DNA from: Benincasa hispida
Lineage: Eukaryota > Streptophyta > Magnoliopsida > Cucurbitales > Cucurbitaceae
Reading direction: 5' to 3'
Assembly (NCBI RefSeq): GCF_009727055.1
Contig: NC_052357.1
Span: forward strand, 6,438,318-6,502,317
DNA: 64,000 nucleotides
The position numbers and the translations under genes are program-made. Positions 12,925 through 25,900 of this stretch are shown one piece after another. Within the stretch, counting starts at the first letter, position 1. Each line of letters opens with the position of its first letter. The notes under the pieces were generated by a model that saw nothing but the letters and a program-made list of their open reading frames with translations, was not told the origin of the DNA and did no database searches.

Positions 12925-13612
12925 TAGGGGTGTTCATGGGTTGGGTTGGGTTGAAAGGTTTTTTAGACCCAACCCAATTGTTCGGGTTGTAATTTTTTTA
13001 AACCCAAATAACCCTTATTAAAAAATGAACCCAACCCAACCCAACCATGAAATATTTGAGTTGGGTTGGTTCGGGTTAATCGAGTCATTTATTTAAAGTA
13101 TTGTTCTAAAAAGAAGCAAAACGTAAATATGTAAAAATCTAATTTAATTATTTTCATATATTGAATTAAGATTAACAACTCAATTTCAATTTATATAATG
13201 AAAAGTTTCTTAAATATGTAAAAATCTAATTTAATTATTTTCATATATTGAATTAAGATTAACAACTCAATTTCAATTTATAGTGAAAATTTTCTTTCTA
13301 AAGTGCAAATAAACTATTTTAATAGTTGTTGAAAAATAAATTATTCAAAAAATATAGAAAGTAAATAAAACTAAAATCAATATATGTATAAATAATTCTG
13401 TTATAAGTAATAAAAAATATATTTTACAATTAATAATAAATTCGGGTTGGTTTAGGTTATATTAGGTGAAATCATGAACTAACCCAACCCATAAAATTTT
13501 CATTTATTTGAACCCAACCCAACTCAAATGAGTTGATAACCTAACCCAAACCGCACGGGTTGGATTGAGTTGATCAATTTTTTTGGGTCATCGAGTTTTT
13601 TGAACACCCCTA
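12925..13612. mobile_element. hAT-type MITE with 8-bp target duplication
   Basis: The termini are TAGGGGTGTTCA at 12925 and TGAACACCCCTA ending at 13612, a perfect 12-bp terminal inverted repeat. They are flanked by ATAAATAT at 12917-12924 and again at 13613-13620. An 8-bp duplication with TAGGGGTG-type ends is the signature of hAT elements. The subterminal regions are rich in GGGTTGGGTTGG and its complement, and an internal segment of about 75 bp is duplicated (about 13120-13280). There is no transposase frame. Confidence 0.8.
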
Positions 13613-13620
13613 ATAAATAT

Positions 13621-13702
13621 ACACTTTTTTTTTTCTCACTAACTTAACTAATAGTTAAATATGTTTTTGAACCGGAAAAAATTGTTGAGCAAAGTTACTG
13701 TT

Positions 13703-13751
<49 letters not shown>

Positions 13752-14255
13752 TATATAGATATTGAGAATAGTTTATGAACACCTCAATTAATCTTATAGA
13801 ACCATCCATCGAAATTTATTATGACACTAAAAATTGAATTTATTCTTTTATTATTATTATTTTATTATTATTATTTTATTGACCGAGAAGCTCGACTACA
13901 GGAAATTGGCGGCGAAATTTTGAATTTATCCACAAGAAGGCAGCCACGTAGTTAACACTGAACAGGGAGAGAGGAAAAAGACATTGATTTCAGCCCCCAA
14001 ACCTTTTATTGAATAATAATAGAGCAAATCCAACCAAGGGCCAAAAGGAGTAATTTCCTTGGCTATTATTTGGTGAACGAAATTGAAAGCTACAATGATG
14101 TCTACCTCTAGAGAAATAATATTTTTCATATTTTTTAAAAGAACCCATTAATAGAGAAATATAATACAAGAGAAATTATAAGGAAACTAATTGCAAAAGG
14201 AAACGAGTTCTAAAGAAATAATTAAGAGATAAATGATTAATATCCAAATATAATT
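13621..14255. other. Intergenic DNA with TA microsatellite
   Basis: It contains a dinucleotide run and TTA/TTAT runs near 13845-13880. No gene. Confidence 0.5.
13709..13757. repeat. (TA)n microsatellite
   Basis: An alternating TA tract of about 48 bases with a single interruption. Confidence 0.9.
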
Positions 14256-15541
14256 GTGTTATATATAAATCTATATATAATAATCTTTACAATCGACAAG
14301 TGGTTCACTAATAATGTGTTAGCTACGTTTATGAGACCGAAGGAGAACAATTTTATAAAAAAGAATATTACAAAACATACATAATCTACCGAATGAGTAA
14401 TGCCGGTAGAGTTAGAGTGTTTATATAGTGTATTTCTCTAAATCCAAAGCGAAAAAGGAAAAGAATTAAATAAATAATTAAACATCTCTTAAACCAAGTC
14501 TGATTAGGATTCGAAATATTCTAACAAATCTCCACCTTAACTTGAAATCTCATAAACCAATTTTGATTAGAATTCAAGACATTCCAACAAATCTCCACCT
14601 TAACTTGAATTCTTTCACATATAACAGATGCACCAAATGTAATATAAAACACGTTGTCAAATATACTCAGACTTTTTCCTCGTGCCTCAAAGTGTTCCAC
14701 AAAAAACCATTAAGCAAGTCCAAACAATGATGTACCAGAAACTGAAGCGAACTTCTAAATCAAATCATAACAAATCTAGGTTGAAAACAAAGACCCATGA
14801 AAGAGAGACCTTCTGGGCTAGAAACAAAACCCATGAAGAACTAAAACAAACTTCTGGACTAGAAACAAAGATCATCATAGAGAGATCTAAAACAGAATCC
14901 ACAAACGATTAATTTAAAAACGGAACAAAGATCCATAAAAGTCTATTTGTGCAAAAGTGGATTTGCCATATTTGCAAATAAACCAAATTGGACAAAAACA
15001 AATCAAATTAGACCAAACCAAAACCAAAGTAGTCTTATAGAACCGAACTGGATTAGACTAACCGAACCAGACCAAATAAAAAATAAACATTTTTTTAACA
15101 GAATTGGACCAAGCCGGTTGAGTCAAAACTGAACCAAATTATGGAATCGAGACAATTTATTTGAACCAAAATGAATTGAGTTAACCACTTTAGATCCACC
15201 TTCATTCCCCTTCTTCGTATGAGGCTCACGGTAAGGGGTAGGCAACAGATGGTTTGGTTGTAGCCCCAACAAAGAAGACGGGATTTGAGGCGTTGAACTA
15301 CAAACAATGTTGACAAATACAAACGTTGAGCATATTGGAAAAAACCAAACACAGACCCACTAAACCATGGATGGGCAGGTCTAATTCTTAGATATGTGCA
15401 AAACCACATATGAATCACAAACAACACAATTCACAAACGACGGCTGCGAACCACAAACAACAAACATGAACAGCGATTGAGAGCCACGAATGGCGTTGGC
15501 GAACACCCACGACAGACTCCAAATAGAAAATAGACGCCCAA

Positions 15542-16040
15542 TGTCACAATTTCCCTTTCGGAAGCTTCATTTAACGATTGTGTGGCACTTGTTCCCGTTC
15601 AAGAACAAGTCAGCCAATTCGAATTCAGATCACCGATGGCACACCGAGTGCCTTTCACAACCTCCACTTCCGTTTTGGAGAAGACGGTTTCAGAAAACAA
15701 GTTTAGAGGAAAAGGTTTCCACAAACATTTGAAAACATGATTTGACCAAAGAAAAATTGTAGTAGGCTAGAAAACAATAAGCAACAACAATGACTTTATA
15801 ACATACCACTTCGGGTATGAAGATATGATGAGTAATCTTACCACCATATAGTGCATTCTGAACAAGAAGACATTCGCCACCATTGCATATAGAAACGAGG
15901 AGCGGTCATATATAAAGAAAAGTACAAAAAAAGTAAACTAATTAGTAAAATGAAATACATAGGATGAAAGTATGGTAAAAAGAGGTGGAGGCAAACATGC
16001 GGCCATGGGCAACACGTCCTGGACAAGCATGACCGTGACA
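15542..16040 (-). repeat. 3' LTR of nested gypsy element
   Basis: TG...CA boundaries. It matches 18477-18959 along its length with many point differences, so the insertion is not recent. Confidence 0.85.
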
Positions 16041-16044
16041 TTCT

Positions 16045-16660
16045 TCCAATTGGTTGATGTCCTTGTCAACCGACTCTGCTCGAACTCAACAAATTGTTGA
16101 GCAGTTGCTTTAAGGTCTTTTGTGCGCTCCAGACAAACTTCTATGCCTTGGAGGCTTTTCCACCTCTCCAGGGACTCTTCCAAACCTTATCATGGTCATC
16201 TAACTCTGTTGCTTCTTGCAGCAAGTCTCTCATTGACTTCTTCCTCTGTCGTTCTCTTCGTCGTGGCAAGTGGACATGTCACAACACTACATCGCTCATC
16301 AGCATGGTCGGGGTGATAAGGCTTTAATCTACTTACATGGATGACAGGATGAATCTCCAACCACGACCGTAATTGCACCCGATAATAGGCTTTCCCAACC
16401 TTTTCAATGACTTCCACCAGTCCTTCACATCTGCTTGCGACAACGTTCTCTTTGGCGTTGTAATCGAAACTGTTCTAGGCGCAATCTTACTCGAACTTTG
16501 TCCCCTGGTAAGAACTCTCAGTGTCTTTGCTTCCTTTTTCTCCTCTTTGAAGGTAAGGACTTGTGTAAGCTGTTCGAATCGACAACGCGACAGTTTTTCA
16601 AGACACCCTGAATGTCTCGAGGGACTTCCCTTTCATGATTTCAACTAACTCGTGGGTAAG
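16045..16660 (-). pseudogene. Gypsy integrase C-terminus with chromodomain-like tail
   Basis: On the minus strand the conserved integrase C-terminal motif VEVIEKVGKAYYRVQL, then IHPVIHVSRLKPYHPD (16300-16417), is clear. It is followed in a shifted frame by EEEVNERLAARSNRVR, a position where chromoviruses carry a chromodomain. A last segment, FVEFEQSRLTRTSTNWKN, reaches the LTR. Frameshifts break the reading frame. The upstream side (16420-16660) holds scrambled linker sequence joined directly to protease sequence, which places the deletion junction near 16660-16690. Confidence 0.7.
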
Positions 16661-16689
16661 GTCCCTCTCTAACTAGAGGGTTGAGATCA

Positions 16690-18435
16690 TCTTTATCCCA
16701 TTCGGATTTTTAATCCCAACATGCACAATGGTGAGCGTAGACCGTGTGATCACTAAGCATTTGATGATGGGTATCGGTTTTACCTTGTTCTCGAGCAAGA
16801 ATTTCATCCACAACACCACGTCAAAGTCGTCCATTTTAACAATCATGAAAGGTCACTCCAATTCCCCAACTTTACAATTGTTTTCTTTACCATTCCTGTA
16901 ATATGCAATGTCGCAGAGTTCACTGCTTTCATTTTTCTTACACCTCCTTCCCAATGGAGATTCAATCGTCTGGCTTTTGTTTCAGATATAAAATTATAAG
17001 TGGCTCCAGAGTCGACCATAGTACTCTTGGCCGATCTATGGTTGACCCAAGCATCTACGTACATCAATCCACCTTTTTGGGGTTCTTTTGTTTCTCCCAT
17101 ATTCCTCTGGAGGGCAACTAAGAATATTAGGGCTCTAATTCGTGGGGTTTCATCTTCCCTACTTGTATATTCTCGTCCTCTATCTGAACAACTTTGCCTT
17201 TCGAGTCTGAGGCTTGAAAGCAATAAAAGTTGCTCGTTTCGGACACTAGCTTGCCTTGTGTTGCCCCTTGCATATATAACAGAATGGGGGCCGATAAAAA
17301 TAATGTTGATTTGGCCCTCGCCACGTATTTCCAATCATTGGTTGAAGTGGTTTGCCATCCCCACTAGTGTCTTTGCCTCCCTCACTATTTCTCGATGGGC
17401 TTGAATAGTTGCTCTTACTCCCTTTAGTTGGGGATCTCGAGTGTTGTTTCATCTTTTGAGATTTATCAGTTAAGTTGAACAATCGTTCGACTGCTGTGTA
17501 TGCGGCTGGGAGATCCTGTATTCTTTATTCATATAATTTTGTTTTTGCCCACGGTTCAAGATTTTCTACAAAATAGAAAACTTTGTCTTTTTCGAACATA
17601 TCCTATATGTCCAACATCAACTTAGAAAATTGTTTCACATAGTCCCTAATAGTACCAGTATGTTTCAATTCTTGTAGCTTATGTCTTATCAAAATTTCAA
17701 CATTTTCCGGAAAGAACTGAGAACGCAATTCCTATTTCAGTCTCTCCCATGTGTCGATGGTGCATCGACCCTCTTGGATGTCCAGGAAATGTGACCTCCA
17801 CCATAATTTGGCACCGACCCTCTTGCATCGTCACCAAAGTGATATTTGACTCTTCAGTAGCTACGTTCATAGCTCTGAAATATTGCTTCATATCAAAGAT
17901 AAAATTTTCTAGCTCTTTCGCGTCACGAGCCCCACAAAAGGGCTTAGGCTCGGGTAATACTCCGTTGAATTGGATTGCGCCCCCAGCTAGGATCTGATTT
18001 CCCATCGCTCTTATGGTGAGGTTAACTCTTGCACTGATGTCCACGATCTATTCTCGGACGACATCGAGAGTGGCTTGAAAGTCTTTGGATAACTCAGTCA
18101 CCATCTGAATTATCGCTTTCTACGAGCTATTTAGTTTTTCAACACGCTCTTCCATTGAGGCAATAAAGCCCAACAAGCCTTCCCCACGCTCGAAATTAAA
18201 TTCTCATAGCTTTTGCTTCTAGGGTCTCAACCCTTGTTAACAATTCCTTGACGGGCAGGTCCAAGTGGCCAGCCACCGCGTCGATTTCATTAGCCTTGTC
18301 AGAGACTTCTTGTAACCGAGTTTCTAGGAACCAAACCTGATAAGGGACTTCTATCAGATAGAGCATTTGCTCTTCTATCTCGACCAATTGGTCAACATGG
18401 GACTTGCTCAACTGTTTCGTAGCAGACATGATCAC
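16690..18435 (-). pseudogene. Gypsy gag-protease remnant
   Basis: From the 5' side on the minus strand: a coiled-coil-like gag N-terminus starting MSATKQLSKSHVDQLVEIE (about 18196-18429), the gag core with PEPKPFCGARDAKELENFIF (17697-18044), a damaged zinc knuckle CYICKGQHKA (about 17250-17280) that lacks its last Cys, and an aspartic protease with the intact catalytic motif VDSGATYNFIS (about 16995-17030) ending in a DFDVVLWMKFLLE segment. Several frameshifts and stops separate these parts, so no gag-pol product is possible. Confidence 0.75.
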
Positions 18436-18476
18436 AACTTCTCAACTTCACGAGCCGACTTGGATCTAATACCAAC

Positions 18477-18959
18477 TGTCACAATCGCCCTTTCGAAAGC
18501 TTCACTTAGCGATTGTGTGCCCCTTGTTCTCGCTCAAGAATAGGTCAGCCAATTCGAATTCGGATCGCCAATGGCACATCGAGTGCCTCTCACAACCTCG
18601 ACCCCCATTTCGGAGAAAACGATTTTAGAAAACAAATTTAGAGGAAAAAGTTTTCACAAACGTTTGAAAGCATGATTTGATCCAAGAAAGATTGTACTAG
18701 GCTAGAAAGCAATAAGCATCAACGAATTTATAGCATACCACTCAGAGTATGAGGATATGATGATTAGTCTTACTCCCGTATAGTGCATTTTGAATAAAAA
18801 GACATTTGCCACCCTTGCATATGAAAACGGACGAGCGGTCATACATAGAAAGTAAACTAACTAGCAAAATGAAATACATAGGATGAAAGCATGGTAAAAA
18901 GAGGTGGAGGCGGATATGCGGCCATGAGCAACACGTCTTGGGCAAGCATGAGCGTGACA
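18477..18959 (-). repeat. 5' LTR of nested gypsy element
   Basis: Partner of 15542-16040. TGTCACAAT start and GTGACA end on the + strand. Confidence 0.85.
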
Positions 18960-19823
18960 CCCAACAGTTGCGAACCACGGGCAGTGAACACGTATGTGCG
19001 ATTGAAAAACCCATGAACATAATCAAAGGTTGAAACCCACGATGAAAATATACCGGAGTAGGGCTAGTCGTGGCTAGGTGTATCTGGGCAGAATTTTAAC
19101 GAGGGCAGATTGAGAGAGGCATACTGAGGAACCCACAAGTGATGCGAATCTGGGGTAGTTGATCGTCGACTGACTGGTGCCAATCTTGGTTGTGGGTAAC
19201 CCACGAACAGTTTTGATATACAACATCCACAACCTAAAGCAATTAGTGTCGTTAGTGCATATGACCAAGAAAGACTTAGAAATGTTTCACAAATTGTTGT
19301 GGCTGGTTGGGCCGATTCAATGGCCCTATACGAATTAGCAAGAAGGCAGATGGCATCAAGTCTAGTACAACGAAGCCCACAACCCTTGCTACTTCAGTAG
19401 GGATCATATCTAGACCTGTCACAGACCAAAATTGTTCCTCTCGATGAATTTGTCGATTTTTACGTTCACGCCGGACATCTTTAATTGTCGAACAAATGCA
19501 AAATTTCAAAACCCAAACGATTATGCTCTAATACCAGTTTGTTACAAAATCGACAATTAAAGAATAAAAAAAAACATAAAAGAATAGAGAAGATCAACAC
19601 ATATTTACATGAGTCACTAACAGTGTGTTAACCACTACGCCCACAAGGCAGACGGAGAACAATTTTATTAAAGAAAATGTTACAAAAAATACATAATCTA
19701 TAGAATAAACAATGCTCTATAGGGTTAAAGAGTTTATATAGTACACTTCTCCGAACCCAAGGCGATGAAGGAAAAGAGTTAAATAAATAATTAAATATCT
19801 CCTAAACCAAGTCTGATTAGGAT

Positions 19824-20350
19824 TAAGGCATAATATATATATATATATAACCTGAATTTCAAGGGTTGGGTTGGAGACTCAGTTCGTGTCTCGAATAGCC
19901 AACCCCGACCAACCCAAATTTTCGGATGGGTACAAAAACCCTCCAACCCAACTCAACCGTGGACATCCCTATTGCTGACATTCTCAATAGAACTAGAAAA
20001 GTATTCTATAGAAACAGGATGTATCATATCATATTGGAAGATTTTGGCAGGTGGTTGAGGTATTAAATATCAAAATCATATCAAAATCAGGCACAGTTAC
20101 AAGAATGATTATTGTGGAACAAATGATAAAAACTACATGAGAGGGAACTACAACACTCTAGTCTACTATTACATCAGGCTATTAGGAAGAACAACCCAAA
20201 AGAGCAAAAATGAAATAGCTGTCTTTACTTTTAATAGTATTTTTGCCCGTGGAAATTAGACTACCAGAATTTCCCAGGAAATAGAGCTAACGAAGTAAAT
20301 GAACTTATGGCTATTTATGGTACCAAAAAGTAGGACCTGTAATTCCAATT
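19824..20350. other. Intergenic DNA downstream of the LUSTR-family gene
   Basis: A short TA tract near 19830-19850 is followed by GGGTTGGGTTGG-type MITE debris (19863-19970). The last about 300 bases are plausibly the 3' UTR and terminator region of the minus-strand gene that ends at 20351. I see nothing else. Confidence 0.5.
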
Positions 20351-22935
20351 TTACTCTGTTTTATCTTCTTCTAAATCGCCAGCTGGATTGTCGCTTCCAC
20401 GCAGCGGTTTTATGTCTGGTACACTCCGAACGTCCTTTGAAGGTGAGGAAATCGGAGATGGTCTTATGAGTGTAAGATTTGTATCATCCTTGTCAAACTC
20501 TTCGTGTGCGTCCTCAGAGTATGCATACCTGAGAAAAATAGATGATGAAGCAATGTACAACAGTAAGAGGCAGCGGGAAGAAAAACCGAGAAACCGAGTG
20601 TTGAAACATACCGCATTGAGTTTTGAGAGGGAGCCCAGAGAGCACAAATAACACACAGTAGAGAAAATGATAAGACTTGCCAGAAGGCAGGGATAATCCA
20701 CGCATTTTGCCACTGCTCATTGTAAATGTCGTTCGATTTGAAATAAAGCTGCAAGATTACATTTGAGAAATTGCAGTCAGCAACAACTGATGATGAGGGT
20801 CTGGGACAAAGTAATAAAAAACGACAAGTGACTCTGTTACCATGAACCTGCTGCAGTTTCAAAAAAATGTTCATTTCTTTCCAAAACCTATGCGTCAATG
20901 GCCCATGTCTAAACGCGTTTTTACGATAATAGAAACAAGTCTTCATGCACAAATTACCTCATAACACATCCAACCCACAGATACAATAACAGTTACGGCC
21001 AATGCATTTGTGAATTTTCTGTAAATGTCCAATTTAGTTGACAATCGTCTAGCCTGTGACATTAGCAATAATGAAGAAAAGCCAATCAGTAGAAGTTATG
21101 CCACAAAAAATGCAGAAAAAAGTTGCAGCATTAACATAAAACAAAGGTATTGGATAAAATTAGATTCGGGCAGGGATACGAACAAGGAGCAAGCATATTT
21201 TAGCAGCAAATAAATCTGCTTCCACTAAATAAATAATTAAATTGGAAGCTCAATTTATAAGACCATGCTTTCCCTGGTACTCTACTAACCTACTCCATCG
21301 AATTATAATTTGATTAGAAGAAGATTATTTCACAATATTCTTCAGAAAACAACTTGCCAGGAGGAAATCAATCTAAAATGCAAACAACAAAAACCAGGAG
21401 GACAGAAAAACAGATACCTGAAGCTTGCTTAAAGTTGCAGAGAGGGAGGTAAATATCCAAAGAATGAAGAAAGCATCCAAGATTGCCACAGGTAGTACCA
21501 AGAAAAGTCTTGCTTTTCCTGAAAGATCACTTACAGCACCCACATTCTCAACCAATTCAAGAACTTCAGATGCCAGAAAGAAGGTTAATCCAAGCATGAG
21601 AACCTTTGATGTCAGTCCACCTAGAGTTGGTCTGACAACACCATAACCCATTGAAACCATCAAAATGATCAGACGTGCAATTGTACGTTTAACAACTCCA
21701 AAGGTGACAGCCCACATAGTAATCCCTGTTGGTCTAATCCCACTCTGGTTGAATTCAGCATACTCAAAATACCACATAGCCATCTCAAACATCCCCAATG
21801 TAATAACAACCGTAATACAATTCTGCAATGGGAAAACCTCTTTCCAGAATCTTGCATACTGTGAGAACCAAAAGATTCCAAGCAACACATAAGCAAAAGA
21901 CATATACAAATAAAATTTCATCAGGGGTGCCATTCTACCCGGTAAGTATCCAGAAGGGTTTTTCCATATGGTTTTCCCCTCCACGACCACATTTTGAAGC
22001 TTTGGATCACAATGGATGAAATACAAATTATACATCCCTGTTTTAGTAATCTGAATTGATTTTGTCGCCAGGGTCGCAACTTGCTCATCTGTGTTGAAAG
22101 AGACTCCATAAACTTGAGGCCAACCAGAATTTTTCGACGAAGGCCGGTAAATAACTTCTCCTTCTGAACAAACACCTAGTTTAGCAAGATCTACAGTACA
22201 GCATATTGCCCTTTGGCCACCATAGGCCGAACCTCCAACCATCTCTCTATCTTCCACCTCAAACACAATTGCATGCAATGGTCCTGAGCTGAAGTTCGAA
22301 AACTCCTCGGGTCTCCGAAATGTAATTTTTTCGAAGCTGGTTTGACAGTACACTATAGAATAAGGTATCTATCACAACAAAGACATAAGAAAAGATATAC
22401 TAACGCCACAGCAGGCAAACCTCAACCAAGGATAAATAAATCCCAACAAATCTTAACAAGCTATCAAGACTTCCTCAAAGCGTTTACAGGATACCGAAAA
22501 CCACACATTACAGAATTCATACATGTCAGCGAAGATGGAAACCAAAATAAGACTAAATTGCAAAACAATAGGCACTAAACGAGAAACCCAATTCCGAAAT
22601 TAACTCGTAATTTCCAACATTGATCGAAATAAAAGCAAAAACAATGAACGCCATCCCTAGCGAACAAACAAAAACATCAAAATAACGGAGAATCAGAAAA
22701 ACACATACCGAATATAGGATTCGCGATTGGAAGAAGAATCCACATCGCCATCATTGGGGTCAACCATGGAGGAGCGAATTCCCTCGCTACCTCCATGAAC
22801 GACAAACGCATTGCCTTTGTTAATGAATTTCTCAGCAGAATAGTGGTGAACTGAAGCGTGAATGCAAAGAGAGGAAAAACATAGTAGTAGAATGAAGGAA
22901 AGCAGTAGGTGATTAGAACAACAAGAAAAAGACAT
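20351..22935 (-). CDS. Lung seven-transmembrane receptor (LUSTR/TMEM87-like) family protein
   Basis: Predicted 518-aa integral membrane protein of the plant LUSTR family (related to TMEM87/GPR107), probably acting in Golgi or endomembrane trafficking. Five coding exons with GT-AG introns in consistent phase: 22709-22935, 21418-22336, 20958-21053, 20612-20748 and 20351-20528. Residues 1-27 form a signal peptide (MSFSCC...LCIHAS). A luminal, Cys-containing domain follows, including YIRFEKITFRR across the first splice and ICC near residue 120. Seven hydrophobic helices then lie at about 216-235, 250-269, 282-307, 320-338, 353-374, 396-416 and 430-453. The conserved YFEYAEFN, GYGVVRPTLGG and LWAPSQN motifs support the family. 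The acidic C-tail starting YAYSEDAHEEFD is cytosolic. The start ATG at 22933-22935 directly precedes the signal peptide. The family is near certain; the exact cellular role is inferred. Confidence 0.93.
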
Positions 22936-25900
22936 GGATTTTCAGTCCGAGATTCCAAGAAATGGAGCTTGGAACCCTAAATCGGAAGAGAGAAGAAGAT
23001 TGGCAGCAGCAAAGAGCGTGGATCTGCCAAATTCTTGCTTGCTTTGCCAGATCTGTGACTGTGTAAGAAGTTTCAATGCCGAGAGTGTAAATTTTTTTTA
23101 ATATTAATTTTAATTGAGAATTTAAAATTTTGTGCTGAGAATCAAATTTTGGAAGGGACACGTGTGTGTGTCGCGACCGTTCGATTGGTGTCTCTTTTCC
23201 TTTTATGAGCCGTCAGATTTACTACTGGATTTGTCAGGCTGGCTTCACTGTCGGTGTATAACAATAAATAATAATTAAATCAGAATCTGCCTATCATAAG
23301 AACTTTCTTTTATTTTGATGAGACATGTAATGTTGATAATTTAATTCTTATCCTACTTTTCCTCCAAAAACAAAAAAAAAAACGAAAATAGAAAATTCCT
23401 ATTTTCGGACAGTTCCGATTCCATGCATTTGAAGCTTTTAATTAAATATATTGAGAGTGAGCAAATTTAATTTCTTACGATCTAAACAAAATTAATTATG
23501 GTTGTCTAATTTGTAAAATGAAATGGGATTATCTATTAGACTATTGAGAATTAATTTTTTCTTTTTTCTTTGAGAGTATATAATCAAATAGACATATTTT
23601 CAAATTTTTTATATATTATTTTCTTTTTTAAAAAAAAAAGAATTTATAAACATTATTTTTCTATTCACTTTCAAGAAGAAAAGAGATATTTTAAAAATTG
23701 GATAAAACAATTATTATTCTCTATGTTTAAAGGTTTGAAGTTTAAAAAAATCAAAATATAACTTAACACCATTTTATTTTTATTTTAGTTTTGAAAACTA
23801 AATTTATAAATATTTATTATTTTTAGAAGTTTTTTATTCCGTTTAAAATCCAAGGAGTTTTCACAGTTAAATAAAAAATAATATTTTCTATTTTTAAAAT
23901 TGGCTAAGAATTCAAATATTTAAGAAAAAGATGAAAATGAAATTGTGTAAAAACAAAAATAATTATAAAACATTCACGAGGTGTTTGGGTCCTCAACTTA
24001 AAGTGGGTGCTCCATGTTTGGGACTTCAATAATAATAGTTCCTATTTTCAACAATTATAATTTACAATTAAATATAATATTACTATTTCAAACCTCTCTT
24101 TATTACTTTATTAGGTACTTACTATTTCCTTCCCATCTTTTTTTTTACCATGTCTAGTATTTCCTACTCGACTATTATAACCCAAAGATTAATAACCAAC
24201 TCATTTTAATTATAAATATTTGAAAATTAAGTAATTTATAATTAAAATTATTATTGATTCTTAATTAATTAAAATCAACCAATTAATATATTAAATAAAT
24301 ATCATATTAATTATAATCTAATACTCAATCATTTGAGTTATTTTCAAATATAGAAAAATAAACTAAAATGTTTACAAATATAACAAAACTTTATTGTCTA
24401 TCTGCGATAAACCGCGATAGACTACTATATACATCTATCTATGTTATAATAGACAAAAGACCATAGTCGTAGATAGAGTGTGATATTTTGCTATTATTTG
24501 TGAATATTTTCAACAGCTTTGTCATTTAAAATAATTTTCCTAATCATTTCTATAATAAATAAATTCAACATTAGTAATTTTAGTTTTAATTAAATAATAT
24601 AATAAAATTTATTTTAATAAATAACATATTATATAGAAAGTGAAAAACGAGATAAAAATATGATATATTAATAAAGAATACTAAAAAAAAATTTATCGGT
24701 TTATTATGAAAGATCAAATTAAAATTAATCCCAATAAATAATTATTTGATTATAAAAAGTTAATTATAATTACTGACAATAAATTTTTGTACCAACTAAA
24801 TTTAAGTAAGTCTAATTTACTAATTAAATATATCTAAGATATTGTTAGCTAATTAATTGATTGTTTATGTAAAAAAAAAGTAATTGCATTTAATAAATTT
24901 TTATTGTAAAAATAAGTTAGATAAATATTTTAATAATTATCATTGATTTGTTAAAATAAATATTTATATTAATTTTTAAAAATTAATATAAATTAAATAA
25001 ATAAATAACTATATTTAAAATGAAATTATATAAAAAAAATTAAAAAAAAAACAGATAGAAAATGGAATAGAGAGAACCATAATTTTAAAAGAAAATAAAA
25101 AGTGCTTGTTTATAGAAAAATGAGAATGTCAGGGAATATAGCTTATTCTATGCATGTATCAATTCTCATACAGAAGATCTTCCAATCAAATGACCCCTAA
25201 GGTCATAACATAAGTTTTATACTATTTGAGCCCGATTGAGAATTTATAATTGAAATATTTTTTTAAAAAAAAGAAATTAAATAAACATCGTTGTCATTTT
25301 TTTTTTGTTTTTCCGAAAAATTGTTGAGACATTGCCTGGGTCATTTTATTTCAATGTATAGCGATAGTTCGGATCAAACAAGTGAATAAATAAATAACGA
25401 GAATAATTACTCAACTATTATGTATTTTTAATACATAAAAAGACCTAACAACTAAAACTTTCGAATTAACCTTTAAAACATAATAAAAATTAAATTACAA
25501 AATTTGTACTTATTTGTCACTATATATCTATCAACATAAAAGGTAAATAAATCTTTGACGGTTAGAAGTTTGAACCACACTCGCAAGAAAAAGCTTTGAG
25601 CAAGCTAGGAATGCTATCAGGAGAAAGAGATGAAAGATATTTCTTATCGAACCCACCCAAAGATGTAGAGGTCCCAACATGTTGAACTCACACATTCAAA
25701 CATGCAACATCTAAGGCTCAAATCTGAGATCAAAGTTTTTAGGTTCATAAAGTTGAAAGCTTTGTACATGTTAAACTCCCTCAAGGCCCAAAGGTTCGAA
25801 CTTCCGACATCTAAGGTTCAATCATTCTACTCACTCAAAAGTTGAAAGCTTCTTACGTGTTAAACCCACTCAAGGCTTAAACATACGACATCTAAAACTC

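Larger units (their letters stand above)
15542..18959 (-). mobile_element. Nested Ty3/gypsy chromovirus, internally deleted, with intact target duplication
   Basis: LTRs of about 499 bp (15542-16040) and 483 bp (18477-18959) both begin TGTCACAAT and end GTGACA. The flanking 5-mers are CCCAA at 15537-15541 and CCCAA at 18960-18964, so the whole element can be delimited. On the minus strand the interior keeps gag, protease and an integrase C-terminus. The reverse transcriptase, RNase H and integrase core are missing, leaving 3.4 kb where complete relatives are several kb longer. A primer-site-like TGGTATTAGATCC abuts the right LTR on the minus strand. Confidence 0.85.
14256..19823 (-). mobile_element. 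Outer LTR element, noncoding, split by a nested gypsy
   Basis: Similar direct repeats lie at about 14256-14526 and about 19540-19823. Both hold GGAGAACAATTTTAT, TACATAATCTA and AACCAAGTCTGATTAGGATT. Read on the minus strand, the copy at 19540 ends in GTAACA and is followed after a short gap by TGGTATTAGAGC (19525-19536), a one-base variant of the initiator-tRNA-Met primer site. The copy ending at 14526 begins TGTTAGAATATTTC and is preceded by the purine tract AAGGTGGAGATT (14527-14538). The remaining internal sequence (14539-15541 and 18960-19524) encodes nothing I recognise, so this is a LARD/TRIM-like or deleted element. The 63-bp LTR end plus purine tract is tandemly duplicated at 14545-14612. 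Confidence 0.65.
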
